Shown: positions 43,758-51,796 of the stretch, in pieces
Position numbering within the stretch: position 1 is the first letter of the stretch
Layout: every line of letters starts with the position of its first letter
Source of the DNA: CAYPYI01 sp964415085
GTDB taxonomy: Bacteria; Bacillota; Clostridia; Tissierellales; Tissierellaceae
Direction: 5' to 3'
Length of the DNA stretch: 64,000 nucleotides
NCBI GenBank assembly: GCA_964415085.1
Contig: CAYPYI010000002.1
Coordinates: 13,253 to 77,252 of the forward strand
The notes under the pieces: generated by a model
Told to the model about the DNA's origin: nothing
The model's database searches: none
Seen by the model: the letters and a program-made list of their open reading frames with translations, nothing else
Position numbers and translations under genes: made by a program

Positions 43758-43794
43758 AAATAGCTGTATAGAATTAATTCTATACAGCTATTTT
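43757..43794. terminator. Bidirectional terminator between rqcH and pyrR
   Basis: A perfect inverted repeat with 19-bp arms (AAAATAGCTGTATAGAATT and its complement) lies between the converging genes, with T runs on both sides. It starts at the last base of the rqcH stop and ends at the pyrR stop. Confidence 0.85.
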
Positions 43795-44325
43795 CTATTC
43801 TCTTATAACAACTCTATCTTCTCCATCAATTTCTTTAAACTGAACCATAACTATCTCATCTTTAGCTGTTGGCATATTCTTTCCTATAAAATCAGGTCTA
43901 ATTGGTAGCTCCCTATGACCTCTATCTATAAGAACTGCTAATTGAACTTTTTTAGCTCTACCTTTTCCTCTTAATGCATCTAAAGCTGCTCTTACAGTTC
44001 TGCCTGTATATAATACATCATCAACAAGTACTACTACTTTATCTTCTATACTATCTTTAAATTCTTCATTTATTACTGGATTATCACTTATTTCACTTAA
44101 ATCATCTCTATACAAAGTTATATCTAGTTCATAAACTGGTACTATGTAATCTTCTATTTCCTCAATTTTTTTCTGAATTCTTTTAGCAAATGGTACACCA
44201 CGTGTTTTAATACCAACTAAAACAACATCTTCAATACCTTTATTCTTTTCAAGAATCTCATGTGATATTCGAGTTGTTGCTCTTTGTATATCTTTATCAC
44301 TTAAAATATTAGCTTTTATATTCAT
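43795..44325 (-). CDS. pyrR: Bifunctional pyr operon regulator / uracil phosphoribosyltransferase PyrR
   Basis: A 176-residue PRTase-fold protein with the PRPP loop VVLVDDVLYTGRTVRAALD and the basic RNA-binding segments. PyrR binds pyr mRNA leaders in a UMP-dependent manner. No pyr biosynthetic gene and no attenuator is adjacent here; the gene overlaps rluD by 17 bases and belongs to the lspA-rluD-pyrR end of the division cluster, as in other Clostridia. Confidence 0.95.
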   Translation of the reverse strand: MNIKANILSDKDIQRATTRISHEILEKNKGIEDVVLVGIKTRGVPFAKRIQKKIEEIEDYIVPVYELDITLYRDDLSEISDNPVINEEFKDSIEDKVVVLVDDVLYTGRTVRAALDALRGKGRAKKVQLAVLIDRGHRELPIRPDFIGKNMPTAKDEIVMVQFKEIDGEDRVVIRE

Positions 44326-45223
44326 AGTTTAGCACTCCTTTTAGAAAATTATTTATTCTTTCAGGTATTTCTGTTTCAAAAGTCATATTTATTCCAGTTA
44401 CTGGATGGTTGAAATTAATCTTATATGCATGTAGTAACTGATATTTTACATTTTCATAGTTATCAGAATATTTCTCATCACCAACAACCGGATGATTAAA
44501 ATACGACATATGAACTCTTATTTGATGCATCCTTCCTGTTAGAAGTTCAATATCAAGAAAAGAGTAATTATTGTTTTCATAAATAACTTTATATAAAGTT
44601 ATGGCTTCTTTACTGTTAATTTTAGTTACTGCCATTTTAGTTCTATTTCTTGTATCCCTACCTATTGGTAAGTCTATTCTAGCTTCTTTTTCATTTAAAT
44701 ATCCTCGTACTACTGCCATATAAAACCGTCTAACCTTTTTCTCTTTAAACTGCTCTATTAAATTTATATAAGCTTCATCACTTTTTGCTATAATCATTAT
44801 CCCGGATGTATCTTTATCAAGTCTATGAACTATTCCTGGCCTAAAATCTTCTCCAACTGAAGATAAAGAATTCAGCTGATATTTCAACGAATTTACTAGT
44901 GTATCTGATTCATTTCTATTACTTGGATGAACAATCATATCAACAGGCTTATTAATAACTGCAATGTGTTCGTCTTGATATATTATCTCTACATTCAAAT
45001 TATTAGGGATAATTTCTATTTTTTCTTCTAAATCATCTTCTGATATTTTTATAACATCATTAATTTGTAATAAATAGTTTGGCTTAACGATATTTTCATT
45101 TACTAAAATTTTTCCCTCATTAATAAATTTTTGAATATTGGTTCTAGAATATTTATTACTTTTACTTACTAAATATTTATCTATTCTTTTATTTTTATTA
45201 TTTTCATCAATTATATATTTCAA
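44309..45223 (-). CDS. rluD: 23S rRNA pseudouridine synthase, RluD/RluA family
   Basis: A 304-residue enzyme with an N-terminal S4 domain (RIDKYLVSKSNKYSRTNIQKFINEG cut short: RIDKYL then INEGKILVN) and the catalytic HRLDKDTSGIMIIAK containing the nucleophilic aspartate. The LLTGRMHQIRVHM motif follows. It most likely modifies helix 69 or another 23S site; the exact position cannot be told from sequence. It is four bases after lspA. Confidence 0.93.
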   Translation of the reverse strand: MKYIIDENNKNKRIDKYLVSKSNKYSRTNIQKFINEGKILVNENIVKPNYLLQINDVIKISEDDLEEKIEIIPNNLNVEIIYQDEHIAVINKPVDMIVHPSNRNESDTLVNSLKYQLNSLSSVGEDFRPGIVHRLDKDTSGIMIIAKSDEAYINLIEQFKEKKVRRFYMAVVRGYLNEKEARIDLPIGRDTRNRTKMAVTKINSKEAITLYKVIYENNNYSFLDIELLTGRMHQIRVHMSYFNHPVVGDEKYSDNYENVKYQLLHAYKINFNHPVTGINMTFETEIPERINNFLKGVLNYEYKS

Positions 45224-45227
45224 ATTA

Positions 45228-45686
45228 TCACCTTATACTTGGTTCTTCAAATATAACTATCAGTGCTATCATTATTGTACTTATAACAATAAATACATCT
45301 GCTAAGTTAAATACAGGAAAACTATAGTCCGTTATTAACTTAAAGCTTAAAAAATCTATTACATAACCTAATCTATATCTATCGATTAAATTTCCTATAG
45401 CTCCACCTATAAGTAATCCTAGTGCCACCTTTGTAAATCCATCTAACTTCGAGTAATTTCTATAAATAAAAATTGTCAGTCTAATTATCACTATAGTTGT
45501 TAAAACCAAAAATAATAATCTTTTTTCTTGAAGTATTCCAAAAGCTGCACCTCTGTTTTCTATATAGTATAAACTAAAAAAATTATCAATGATTTTATAA
45601 GGTCCTCTACCTTTTAAATATTTTACAGCTTGTAATTTTGTAAGCTGATCTATTAATACTGTTAAAATCGTTAAAAACAGTACCAT
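45228..45686 (-). CDS. lspA: Lipoprotein signal peptidase LspA
   Basis: A 152-residue four-helix membrane aspartyl protease that cleaves prolipoproteins. Conserved blocks: DQLTK, NRGAAFGI, GGAIGNLIDR and VIDFL, FNLADVFI, including both catalytic aspartates. The start is set at the ATG at 45686 with GGGGG upstream. A longer frame would begin inside the terminator at 45710-45739, which argues against it. Confidence 0.95.
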   Translation of the reverse strand: MVLFLTILTVLIDQLTKLQAVKYLKGRGPYKIIDNFFSLYYIENRGAAFGILQEKRLLFLVLTTIVIIRLTIFIYRNYSKLDGFTKVALGLLIGGAIGNLIDRYRLGYVIDFLSFKLITDYSFPVFNLADVFIVISTIMIALIVIFEEPSIR

Positions 45687-45709
45687 TTTTTTCCCCCTAA
45701 CCACATTGT

Positions 45710-45739
45710 AAAAAAGAAAACTTCTCATTTAGAGAAGTT
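45710..45739 (-). terminator. Terminator after divIVA
   Basis: Minus-strand hairpin AACTTCTC/GAGAAGTT followed by TTCTTTTTT, directly after the divIVA stop. lspA-rluD-pyrR probably depends on readthrough or an unseen promoter. Confidence 0.75.
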
Positions 45740-46192
45740 CTAATCTATATCTTTCATAAAGTCTTCTATAGTCATAAGTTGCGACTTAAGGAATGATTCA
45801 AATCTTGTTTTGAAAATATAGACTTCCTTTCTTAATATTTCATATTCTTCTTTTAAATTTCCAACTTCTTTTTCTGTATTCTTTAGTATTTCTTCTCTTT
45901 CCAAATTTGCACTTTCAATAATATTTTCAGCCTTTTTTTCAGCGCTTTTAATTAAATCTTCTCCAGTTGTTTGAGCTACTAAGACAGCATCTTTCAGGCT
46001 ATTTTCTATATCTTTATATTTTTCTACTTGTTCTTGTAAGACATTTATCCTAGCCTTATATTCTTTATTCTCAATATGTAATGTACTATAATCTTCCATG
46101 ACCATATCAAGATACTCATCAACGCTATCTGCTTTATAACCTAAAATCGTTTTCTTAAATTCCTGATTTTGAATATCTAAAGGTGTTATCAT
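45740..46192 (-). CDS. divIVA: Cell division initiation protein DivIVA
   Basis: A coiled-coil protein of 150 residues. The N-terminal lipid-binding domain is typical: ITPLDIQNQEFKKTILGYKADSVDEYLD. Long heptad coiled coil covers residues about 30-140. It marks negatively curved membrane at poles and septa. The start is the ATG at 46192 with GGAG upstream; a GTG three codons earlier is less likely. It follows ylmH as in Firmicutes division clusters. Confidence 0.94.
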   Translation of the reverse strand: MITPLDIQNQEFKKTILGYKADSVDEYLDMVMEDYSTLHIENKEYKARINVLQEQVEKYKDIENSLKDAVLVAQTTGEDLIKSAEKKAENIIESANLEREEILKNTEKEVGNLKEEYEILRKEVYIFKTRFESFLKSQLMTIEDFMKDID

Positions 46193-46205
46193 ATAACCCA
46201 CTCCA

Positions 46206-46985
46206 TTATAATAATTTTCTTAATACAACAATTAATTTATCTTTTCTGGATTTACCTATAATGTCATATACTCGCACTCTACCAAAACCTCTTGTTGATA
46301 TTAAATCATTTTTATTTATTTCATAAGATACTTTGTCAATACTCTGCCAGTTAACCTTAACTTTATTGCTCAAGATTATATTACTGCTATCTTTTCTGGA
46401 TATATTATATGCACTACTTATAACACTATCTAATCTTAAAGAATTTAAAAACACTTTAATTTCTTCATATTCTTCCTCTATATTAATATTTATTTCACTA
46501 ATATAATTAACTTTAACATTGATATTTGATATTTTTTCTAAATTATAATATAAAAAATCAGATATTTCTGATCTGGCAACTACAACTGCCTTATCATTAT
46601 CTATTAAAATATCTCCAACTTTATCTCTAGTTATTCCTAAGTTTAAGATTGCTCCTAAAAAATCTGGATGCCTTAAATTACTAACATTTCCATTAATTTC
46701 CAAAAATTTCAAGTTCAAATCAATATCACCTTGATACATATATTCGGGAAAAATTATTAATATGCTTCTTTCACTAGATTCATATCCACCTGATATTATA
46801 TAACTTATTTCCTGAAATCTATTTAATATAGAAACTGCTAAGGAAATCTCATAAGGATCAAAAAAATCTGTATATTCGACAATATGATTTTTTAATACTA
46901 TCTCAATTTTATCTAAAACTTGTTTCATCTTTATAATTTTTTCATCATCATTTATATGGTTTATATATAGATCTTTGTCTATCAA
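46206..46985 (-). CDS. ylmH: YlmH-family S4-domain RNA-binding protein
   Basis: A 259-residue protein. The N-terminal two-thirds is the YlmH domain (GGYESSERSILIIFPEYM, HPDFLGAILNLGI, VGDILID), and the C-terminus is an S4 RNA-binding domain (VNWQSIDKVSYEI, STRGFGRVRVYDI, SRKDKLIVVL). YlmH homologues bind stalled 50S subunits and act in ribosome rescue alongside RqcH, which is also encoded in this window. It lies in the yggT-ylmH-divIVA part of the cluster. Confidence 0.92.
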   Translation of the reverse strand: MIDKDLYINHINDDEKIIKMKQVLDKIEIVLKNHIVEYTDFFDPYEISLAVSILNRFQEISYIISGGYESSERSILIIFPEYMYQGDIDLNLKFLEINGNVSNLRHPDFLGAILNLGITRDKVGDILIDNDKAVVVARSEISDFLYYNLEKISNINVKVNYISEININIEEEYEEIKVFLNSLRLDSVISSAYNISRKDSSNIILSNKVKVNWQSIDKVSYEINKNDLISTRGFGRVRVYDIIGKSRKDKLIVVLRKLL

Positions 46986-47267
46986 TTACATCACGCCAAT
47001 TAAATATAAAATGGCAATGTAGATTATTCTTAATATCAAAAATGCAAATATATAAGAAAAATCAAACATGCCAAAATTAATACCTAGTTTATCTATTAAA
47101 TTTCTCGCTAAAGATAAAATTGGTTCTGTAAGTTCATAAATTATATTTCCAATAAATGAGGTGAAATTATAGTTTATATAAGATAATAACAGTCTTATAA
47201 ATAGTAATGCTTCTATTAAATTCTTTAAAGAATTTAAAGCATAAACTAAATTATTAATATAAACCAC
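46986..47267 (-). CDS. YggT-family membrane protein
   Basis: A 93-residue integral membrane protein with two hydrophobic hairpins, about 5-28 and 62-90. The family motif ELTEPILSLAR lies between them. YggT proteins accompany sepF in Gram-positives and are linked to division-site or membrane functions without a proven activity. It starts next to the ylmH gene with one-base spacing. Confidence 0.9.
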   Translation of the reverse strand: MVYINNLVYALNSLKNLIEALLFIRLLLSYINYNFTSFIGNIIYELTEPILSLARNLIDKLGINFGMFDFSYIFAFLILRIIYIAILYLIGVM

Positions 47268-47275
47268 CTCTTTTT

Positions 47276-47740
47276 CTACCAGGTAAATATACCCTTGTCT
47301 TTTAATTCGTCTTTTAATCCATCAATTTGTACTGATTTAGGTGCAACTATAAAAATATCTGTAGTTACCTTTTGAATTTTTCCTTCCATGGAATACAAAG
47401 CCCCGCTAACAAAGTCAAAAATTTGTCTTTTTAAGTTCAAATCTAAACTTTCAAAGTTTACAACTGCTACCTTCTTCTTTTTTAAATCATCTACTATTTT
47501 TGGTGCCTCATCATAACTTTGAGGTTCATGTATAACTATTTTCATATTCATATCATTTGTATGTATGCTAACTACATTATTTACATTCTTATTAGTGCCT
47601 CCACTACTGCTAGTATCATACATATTAGCACCCCCACCTTCTATTAATTCTACATCTTCATATTCTTCAAAATATTCATCTTCATCTTCATAATCGTCAA
47701 TTCCTATAAAATATTTAAATTTATCCATAAATTTCGCCAT
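47276..47740 (-). CDS. sepF: Cell division protein SepF
   Basis: A 154-residue SepF. N-terminal amphipathic membrane-targeting helix (MAKFMDKFKYFIGI), a long acidic linker (YEDEDEYFEEYEDVE), then the globular FtsZ-binding domain (MKIVIHEPQSYDEAP, KKVAVVNFESLDLNLKRQIFDFVSGALYSMEGKIQ cut here to its key parts, and FIVAPKSV). SepF bundles FtsZ and anchors the Z ring. ftsZ and ftsA are not in the window. Confidence 0.95.
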   Translation of the reverse strand: MAKFMDKFKYFIGIDDYEDEDEYFEEYEDVELIEGGGANMYDTSSSGGTNKNVNNVVSIHTNDMNMKIVIHEPQSYDEAPKIVDDLKKKKVAVVNFESLDLNLKRQIFDFVSGALYSMEGKIQKVTTDIFIVAPKSVQIDGLKDELKDKGIFTW

Positions 47741-47749
47741 AGTAACCTC

Positions 47750-48442
47750 CTAATATTCCCTATCACCAAATATCTTTCTACCAACTCTAATAATATTAGC
47801 TCCCTCTTCAATAGCTATTTTATAATCATTTGTCATGCCCATTGATAAGTAATCCATGCTAACATTTTTATAATTTGACTTTTCAATATCTTCTGATAGC
47901 TTTCTTAACCCACTAAAAGTTTCTCTTATTACTTTTTCATCATTTGTATGAGGAGCAATTGTCATAAGTCCTCTTATATTTATATTACCATATTTTTCTA
48001 TATCTTCTATAAATTTTTTTACATCTTTTGGCTCTAAACCAAATTTACTTTCTTCTCCTGATATGTTGACTTGTATTAATGCATCTACAGATATATCATT
48101 TTGTTTTGCTCTTTTATTTATTTCTTTTGCTAATGATTTTCTATCTAAAGAATGTATTAATTCTACTCTTCCTATAATATCTTTTACTTTATTACTTTGT
48201 AAATGTCCTATCATATGAAAGTTTACATCTTCATTAATATTATCCATTTTATCTGTTAATTCTTGGACCCTATTTTCGCCAATATCAGTAAGACCTAATC
48301 TTATTGCTTCTTCAATTACATCTAAATCAATAGTTTTAGTTACACCTACTAATTTTATATCTTCTTTTGTCTTTCCTACTTTTTTAGCACTTTCTTCAAT
48401 ATCTAAAATTAATTCTTCTAAGTTTTCTTTTAAATACTTCAT
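47750..48442 (-). CDS. PLP homeostasis protein YggS/PLPBP
   Basis: A 230-residue single-domain PLP-binding protein. The PLP lysine is in LVGVTKT near residue 36. GENRVQEL, HMIGHLQSNKV, SLDR, VQVN-like IQVNISGEESKFGL, and SMGMTNDYKIAI are all typical. The family controls PLP supply and amino acid balance. It is directly upstream of sepF, as in most Gram-positive division clusters. Confidence 0.95.
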   Translation of the reverse strand: MKYLKENLEELILDIEESAKKVGKTKEDIKLVGVTKTIDLDVIEEAIRLGLTDIGENRVQELTDKMDNINEDVNFHMIGHLQSNKVKDIIGRVELIHSLDRKSLAKEINKRAKQNDISVDALIQVNISGEESKFGLEPKDVKKFIEDIEKYGNINIRGLMTIAPHTNDEKVIRETFSGLRKLSEDIEKSNYKNVSMDYLSMGMTNDYKIAIEEGANIIRVGRKIFGDREY

Positions 48443-48450
48443 AATGCCTC

Positions 48451-49701
48451 CTAATTAATTATTTGACCCTCTTCTACACTTGAAGGATTTAATAAAATTT
48501 CATCATATAAATCGATTGTTCTTATATTTTCATCTTTATTCAGTGTGATATATCCATTATCACCTTTTGAAACATAAGAAAAATCACCTTCTATTTTCAG
48601 AATTTCAACAGGCCTATATTTTACTATACCACTAAACTCTTTTATAAAAACACCATTTATACCATCTTTTTCAAATATTGTTCTGGAAGGTATTTTATAA
48701 GCATTTTCCTTAGATTTAATAATTCTTGAAATAACAAATCTTTCATTGTAAAACTCCTCCAAGTAATTATTAAATCTAACTATAATAACACCTTTATTAT
48801 CATTTTTATTAACCGCCATAATCTTACCAGTTAACTCTGTATCACTATTATTTATTTTCATACTTAATAAAGTATTGTCTTCAGGATTATCTAATGCTTC
48901 AAAGTCATCTACAATTAAGGCTGTATACCAATAGAAGTTATCTATTATTCTAAATCCTGATCTAGGTTCAATATTTCTATCAAGACTAGATAATGCATCA
49001 TATGAATATTCTTCGAAATTTATAGGTTTTAACTTATCCTCATAACCATCAATTCTATAAGAGATAAGGCCCGATTTTGTAGTTGAATAAGAAATAATAT
49101 TATTATTTATTTCTTCTTGAACTTGATTTTTTATTGATGTTAAATATCCTACCTCATGCTTTAAATATTCATTATTTGGATTTAAATTCACAATCTTCTC
49201 TTCAGTAGACTTTAATGCTTTTTTTAAGTCTTTTACTTTCCCAAATTCATCTAAATTTTCTTGTATAGCTTCACATATTGCATCTTTCTCATGGCTAATA
49301 TTCTTATTATTATTTATTATTTGTTGTTTTTGTTCTTCTGATAAACTTTTTATAGATATTGCTTCATCTATCAATCTTATTTGATTACGCTTTTTATTTA
49401 ATTCAGCACTTAAATTCGGGCTATTTATCTTATACCCAACAGGCACTCTACTTCCTTCATTAATTTTTGCTTCATCACTTAGTTCTCCATCTATTTCATA
49501 AACTTCTTCATTTTTTATTATAACCGCTTCCAACCTAGTATCTTTTGAAACTGTCTCCTCTTGAGGTAAAATAGTCTTAACCGATACTCCTGAGAAGCTT
49601 GGTATTGCCCTTAGGATAAAATATGCTATTATTAATAACACCGTTATTTCTCTAATTTTTTTTCTTCTGTATCTTTGTTTTTTCCTATCTTCATAAGACA
49701 T
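48451..49701 (-). CDS. HlyD-like membrane-anchored protein of the sepF cluster
   Basis: A 416-residue protein with a basic N-terminus (KKQRYRRKKIR), one transmembrane helix at about 19-36, and an external part. That part has two halves of a barrel-sandwich (lipoyl-like) domain flanking a helical coiled-coil hairpin (about 115-210), the layout of HlyD/periplasmic adaptor proteins. After the hairpin the second half contains SGLISYRIDGYED, followed by beta-rich domains. There is no neighbouring ABC transporter or outer-membrane partner. Conserved position next to yggS-sepF suggests an envelope or division role; the real function is unknown to me. Confidence 0.75.
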   Translation of the reverse strand: MSYEDRKKQRYRRKKIREITVLLIIAYFILRAIPSFSGVSVKTILPQEETVSKDTRLEAVIIKNEEVYEIDGELSDEAKINEGSRVPVGYKINSPNLSAELNKKRNQIRLIDEAISIKSLSEEQKQQIINNNKNISHEKDAICEAIQENLDEFGKVKDLKKALKSTEEKIVNLNPNNEYLKHEVGYLTSIKNQVQEEINNNIISYSTTKSGLISYRIDGYEDKLKPINFEEYSYDALSSLDRNIEPRSGFRIIDNFYWYTALIVDDFEALDNPEDNTLLSMKINNSDTELTGKIMAVNKNDNKGVIIVRFNNYLEEFYNERFVISRIIKSKENAYKIPSRTIFEKDGINGVFIKEFSGIVKYRPVEILKIEGDFSYVSKGDNGYITLNKDENIRTIDLYDEILLNPSSVEEGQIIN

Positions 49702-49716
49702 GTTTTCACCTACATT

Positions 49717-50085
49717 CTAAAAGAAACTCCCGTATTTATTTAACATACTGAAATCTTTTATTTTTCCTAATTTTATTTTCTCTATTTCATTTCTATAAGT
49801 TAAAATATGAATAGATTCTTCATCAAATTTCAATCCTATTAACATTCCTTCATATTCCTTAGCATCAGTAACTACTCTAACTTCATCACCTGATCTTGTT
49901 TCTACACCTTGAAATACAAATTCATTAATATCTGTTTCATTAATATCTTCTTGCTTTAAATGCTTACTATCTAAAACTATCATGTTTTGTTTTAAAAAAT
50001 ATTTTTCTTTGATAACAATTAAGCTATATGCTACAAAACTAATGATAAATAATGTCACAGATATCCTTAAGATAGCCATAAACAC
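49717..50085 (-). CDS. Hypothetical membrane-anchored small-barrel protein
   Basis: A 122-residue protein with an N-terminal transmembrane helix (residues about 4-26), a linker, and a compact beta domain where SGDEVRVVTDAKEYEGMLIGL is followed by a strand-rich IHILTYRNEIEKIKLGKI. The strand pattern resembles small-barrel (Sm/SH3-like) folds, which is inference only. The start is GTG at 50085, with AGGAGGT six bases upstream. It is the first gene of the operon leading to the HlyD-like gene, yggS and sepF. I do not recognise a family. Confidence 0.7.
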   Translation of the reverse strand: MFMAILRISVTLFIISFVAYSLIVIKEKYFLKQNMIVLDSKHLKQEDINETDINEFVFQGVETRSGDEVRVVTDAKEYEGMLIGLKFDEESIHILTYRNEIEKIKLGKIKDFSMLNKYGSFF

Positions 50086-50116
50086 ATATATACCTCCTAA
50101 TTATCTATCTTAGTAT

Positions 50117-50145
50117 ATTATAGCATATAACTATTTTGATTTAAA
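50117..50145 (-). promoter_or_regulatory. Promoter for the sepF/divIVA cluster
   Basis: Minus-strand TTTAAA (50145-50140), 17-base spacer, TATAAT (50122-50117) with an upstream TGC giving an extended -10. It is the only clear promoter before the run of nine genes to divIVA and beyond. Confidence 0.6.
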
Positions 50146-50175
50146 CTAATGGTAACTTAAATATATACTATATTA

Positions 50176-51186
50176 CTAAGATATACTTTCTGTCTCATGT
50201 TTCTTTGGTCTTCCCATAAGATTATTAACTGCCTCATATACATCTGATCCCTCATATAATACTTTATAAAGTTCATTTGTAATTGGCATTTCTATATTAT
50301 ATTTCTCAGCAAGTTTATAAGCTGACTTAGTTGTTTTTATTCCTTCTACTACCATACCAACTTCCTTAGTTGCTTCTTCTACTGTTTTCCCTTGTCCTAT
50401 TAATATGCCTGCTCTTCTATTTCTACTATGCATACTTGTACATGTTACTATCAAGTCTCCGACTCCTGACAGCCCTGAGAAGGTACTTTTATCAGCTCCT
50501 AATGCTACGCCTAGTCTAGCAATTTCAAACGTTCCTCTAGTCATTAGAGCAGCTTTAGTGTTATCTCCATATTCTAATCCATCTGTAATCCCAGCTGCAA
50601 GTGCAATTATATTTTTAAGTGCACCACCAAGTTCTACACCTATAACATCTGGATTAGTATATACCCTAAAATTAGATGTCATAAATACATCTTGTATATA
50701 TTCTGCCGTTGCTTTACATCTAGAAGATGAAACAACAGTTGTTGGTATATGTACTGCAACTTCTTCTGCGTGAGATGGTCCTGATAACATTACATACTTA
50801 TTATTCGGAAGAATCTCATCAACTATTTCCGAAACTCTTTTTAAAGTGTCATTCTCAATCCCCTTTGCAACATTTACTATTATTTGATTGCTATTAATAA
50901 TATGTTTATTATCATCTAAAACTTGTCTTATGCTATGTGTAGGAACTGATAATAATATAACTTTTCTATTTTTTATAGCATCTTCAATATTATTAGTAAC
51001 TTCCAACATTTCAGGAAAAGTAACATCTGGTAAGTACTTATTATTCATTCTTGTAGCATTCATATCTTCAACTTGTTCTTTATTTCTAGACCATATTACT
51101 GTTTTATAACCTTTATCTGCAAGTAGTATAGCTAAAGCTGTTCCCCAACTTCCGCCACCTAATACACCTATACTTATACCTTCCAT
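50176..51186 (-). CDS. gpsA: Glycerol-3-phosphate dehydrogenase (NAD(P)+)
   Basis: A 336-residue enzyme making glycerol-3-phosphate for phospholipids. NAD-binding GVLGGGSWGTALA, catalytic GALKNIIALAAGI and the SGPSHAEEV segment are clear, with LSGVGDLIVTCTS near the centre. The start is the ATG at 51186 with AAGGG upstream; a GTG nine bases earlier is the alternative. It follows plsY, so G3P synthesis and its acylation are together. spoIVA, the usual downstream gene in spore formers, is absent. Confidence 0.96.
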   Translation of the reverse strand: MEGISIGVLGGGSWGTALAILLADKGYKTVIWSRNKEQVEDMNATRMNNKYLPDVTFPEMLEVTNNIEDAIKNRKVILLSVPTHSIRQVLDDNKHIINSNQIIVNVAKGIENDTLKRVSEIVDEILPNNKYVMLSGPSHAEEVAVHIPTTVVSSSRCKATAEYIQDVFMTSNFRVYTNPDVIGVELGGALKNIIALAAGITDGLEYGDNTKAALMTRGTFEIARLGVALGADKSTFSGLSGVGDLIVTCTSMHSRNRRAGILIGQGKTVEEATKEVGMVVEGIKTTKSAYKLAEKYNIEMPITNELYKVLYEGSDVYEAVNNLMGRPKKHETESIS

Positions 51187-51202
51187 ATATATCACCCTTT
51201 AC

Positions 51203-51796
51203 TTATTTTCTAAATTTATTCTCCGTTTTATTAATTAATCTTTTAATGTTTTCTTTATGTCTTATTACCCCTAATAAGAAAAATACAACACTAAGTAAAA
51301 AATAACATTTAACATCTTCTATTTGTTTGTAATTTTTTATGTAATATATTATAGGAAAAGATCCTAGAAAACTTAAAGACCCAACAGAAACATAATTAGT
51401 AACTAGAGCAATTATTAGTCCAATAATTACACAAGTTAATACAATTAAGGGATTAATAGTTATTAAAACCCCTAATGATGTAGCTACACCTTTTCCACCT
51501 TTAAAACTCAAAAACATTGGCCAGTTATGACCTATGACTGCGCATAACCCGCCTATTACTTGTCCTATATCTCCTAGAATATATCTACCTATTAATGCTG
51601 CAATAACACCTTTTAAAACATCACACAAAAATGTTATTACAGCTGCTTTCTTTCCCATCACTCTTAGAGCATTAGTAGTACCAGAATTACCGCTACCATG
51701 CTCTCTTATGTCTATTTGATTTGTCATTTTTCCTACTACATAAGCTGATGAAAAACATCCTATCAAGTAACCTATTACCCCAACTAATAGATACAT
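51203..51796 (-). CDS. plsY: Glycerol-3-phosphate acyltransferase PlsY
   Basis: A 197-residue polytopic membrane enzyme (about five helices) that transfers acyl from acyl-phosphate to glycerol-3-phosphate. Conserved motifs: GSGNSGTTNALRV, GHNWPMFLSFKGGKGVATSLG, and C-terminal HKENIKRL. It pairs with PlsX (16493-17503). Its ATG overlaps the last base of the der stop. Confidence 0.96.
   Translation of the reverse strand: MYLLVGVIGYLIGCFSSAYVVGKMTNQIDIREHGSGNSGTTNALRVMGKKAAVITFLCDVLKGVIAALIGRYILGDIGQVIGGLCAVIGHNWPMFLSFKGGKGVATSLGVLITINPLIVLTCVIIGLIIALVTNYVSVGSLSFLGSFPIIYYIKNYKQIEDVKCYFLLSVVFFLLGVIRHKENIKRLINKTENKFRK

Noticed and set aside
43795..44340. PyrR-binding attenuator upstream of pyrR
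   Set aside because: The pyrR start lies inside rluD, so there is no leader in which an anti-terminator could form.
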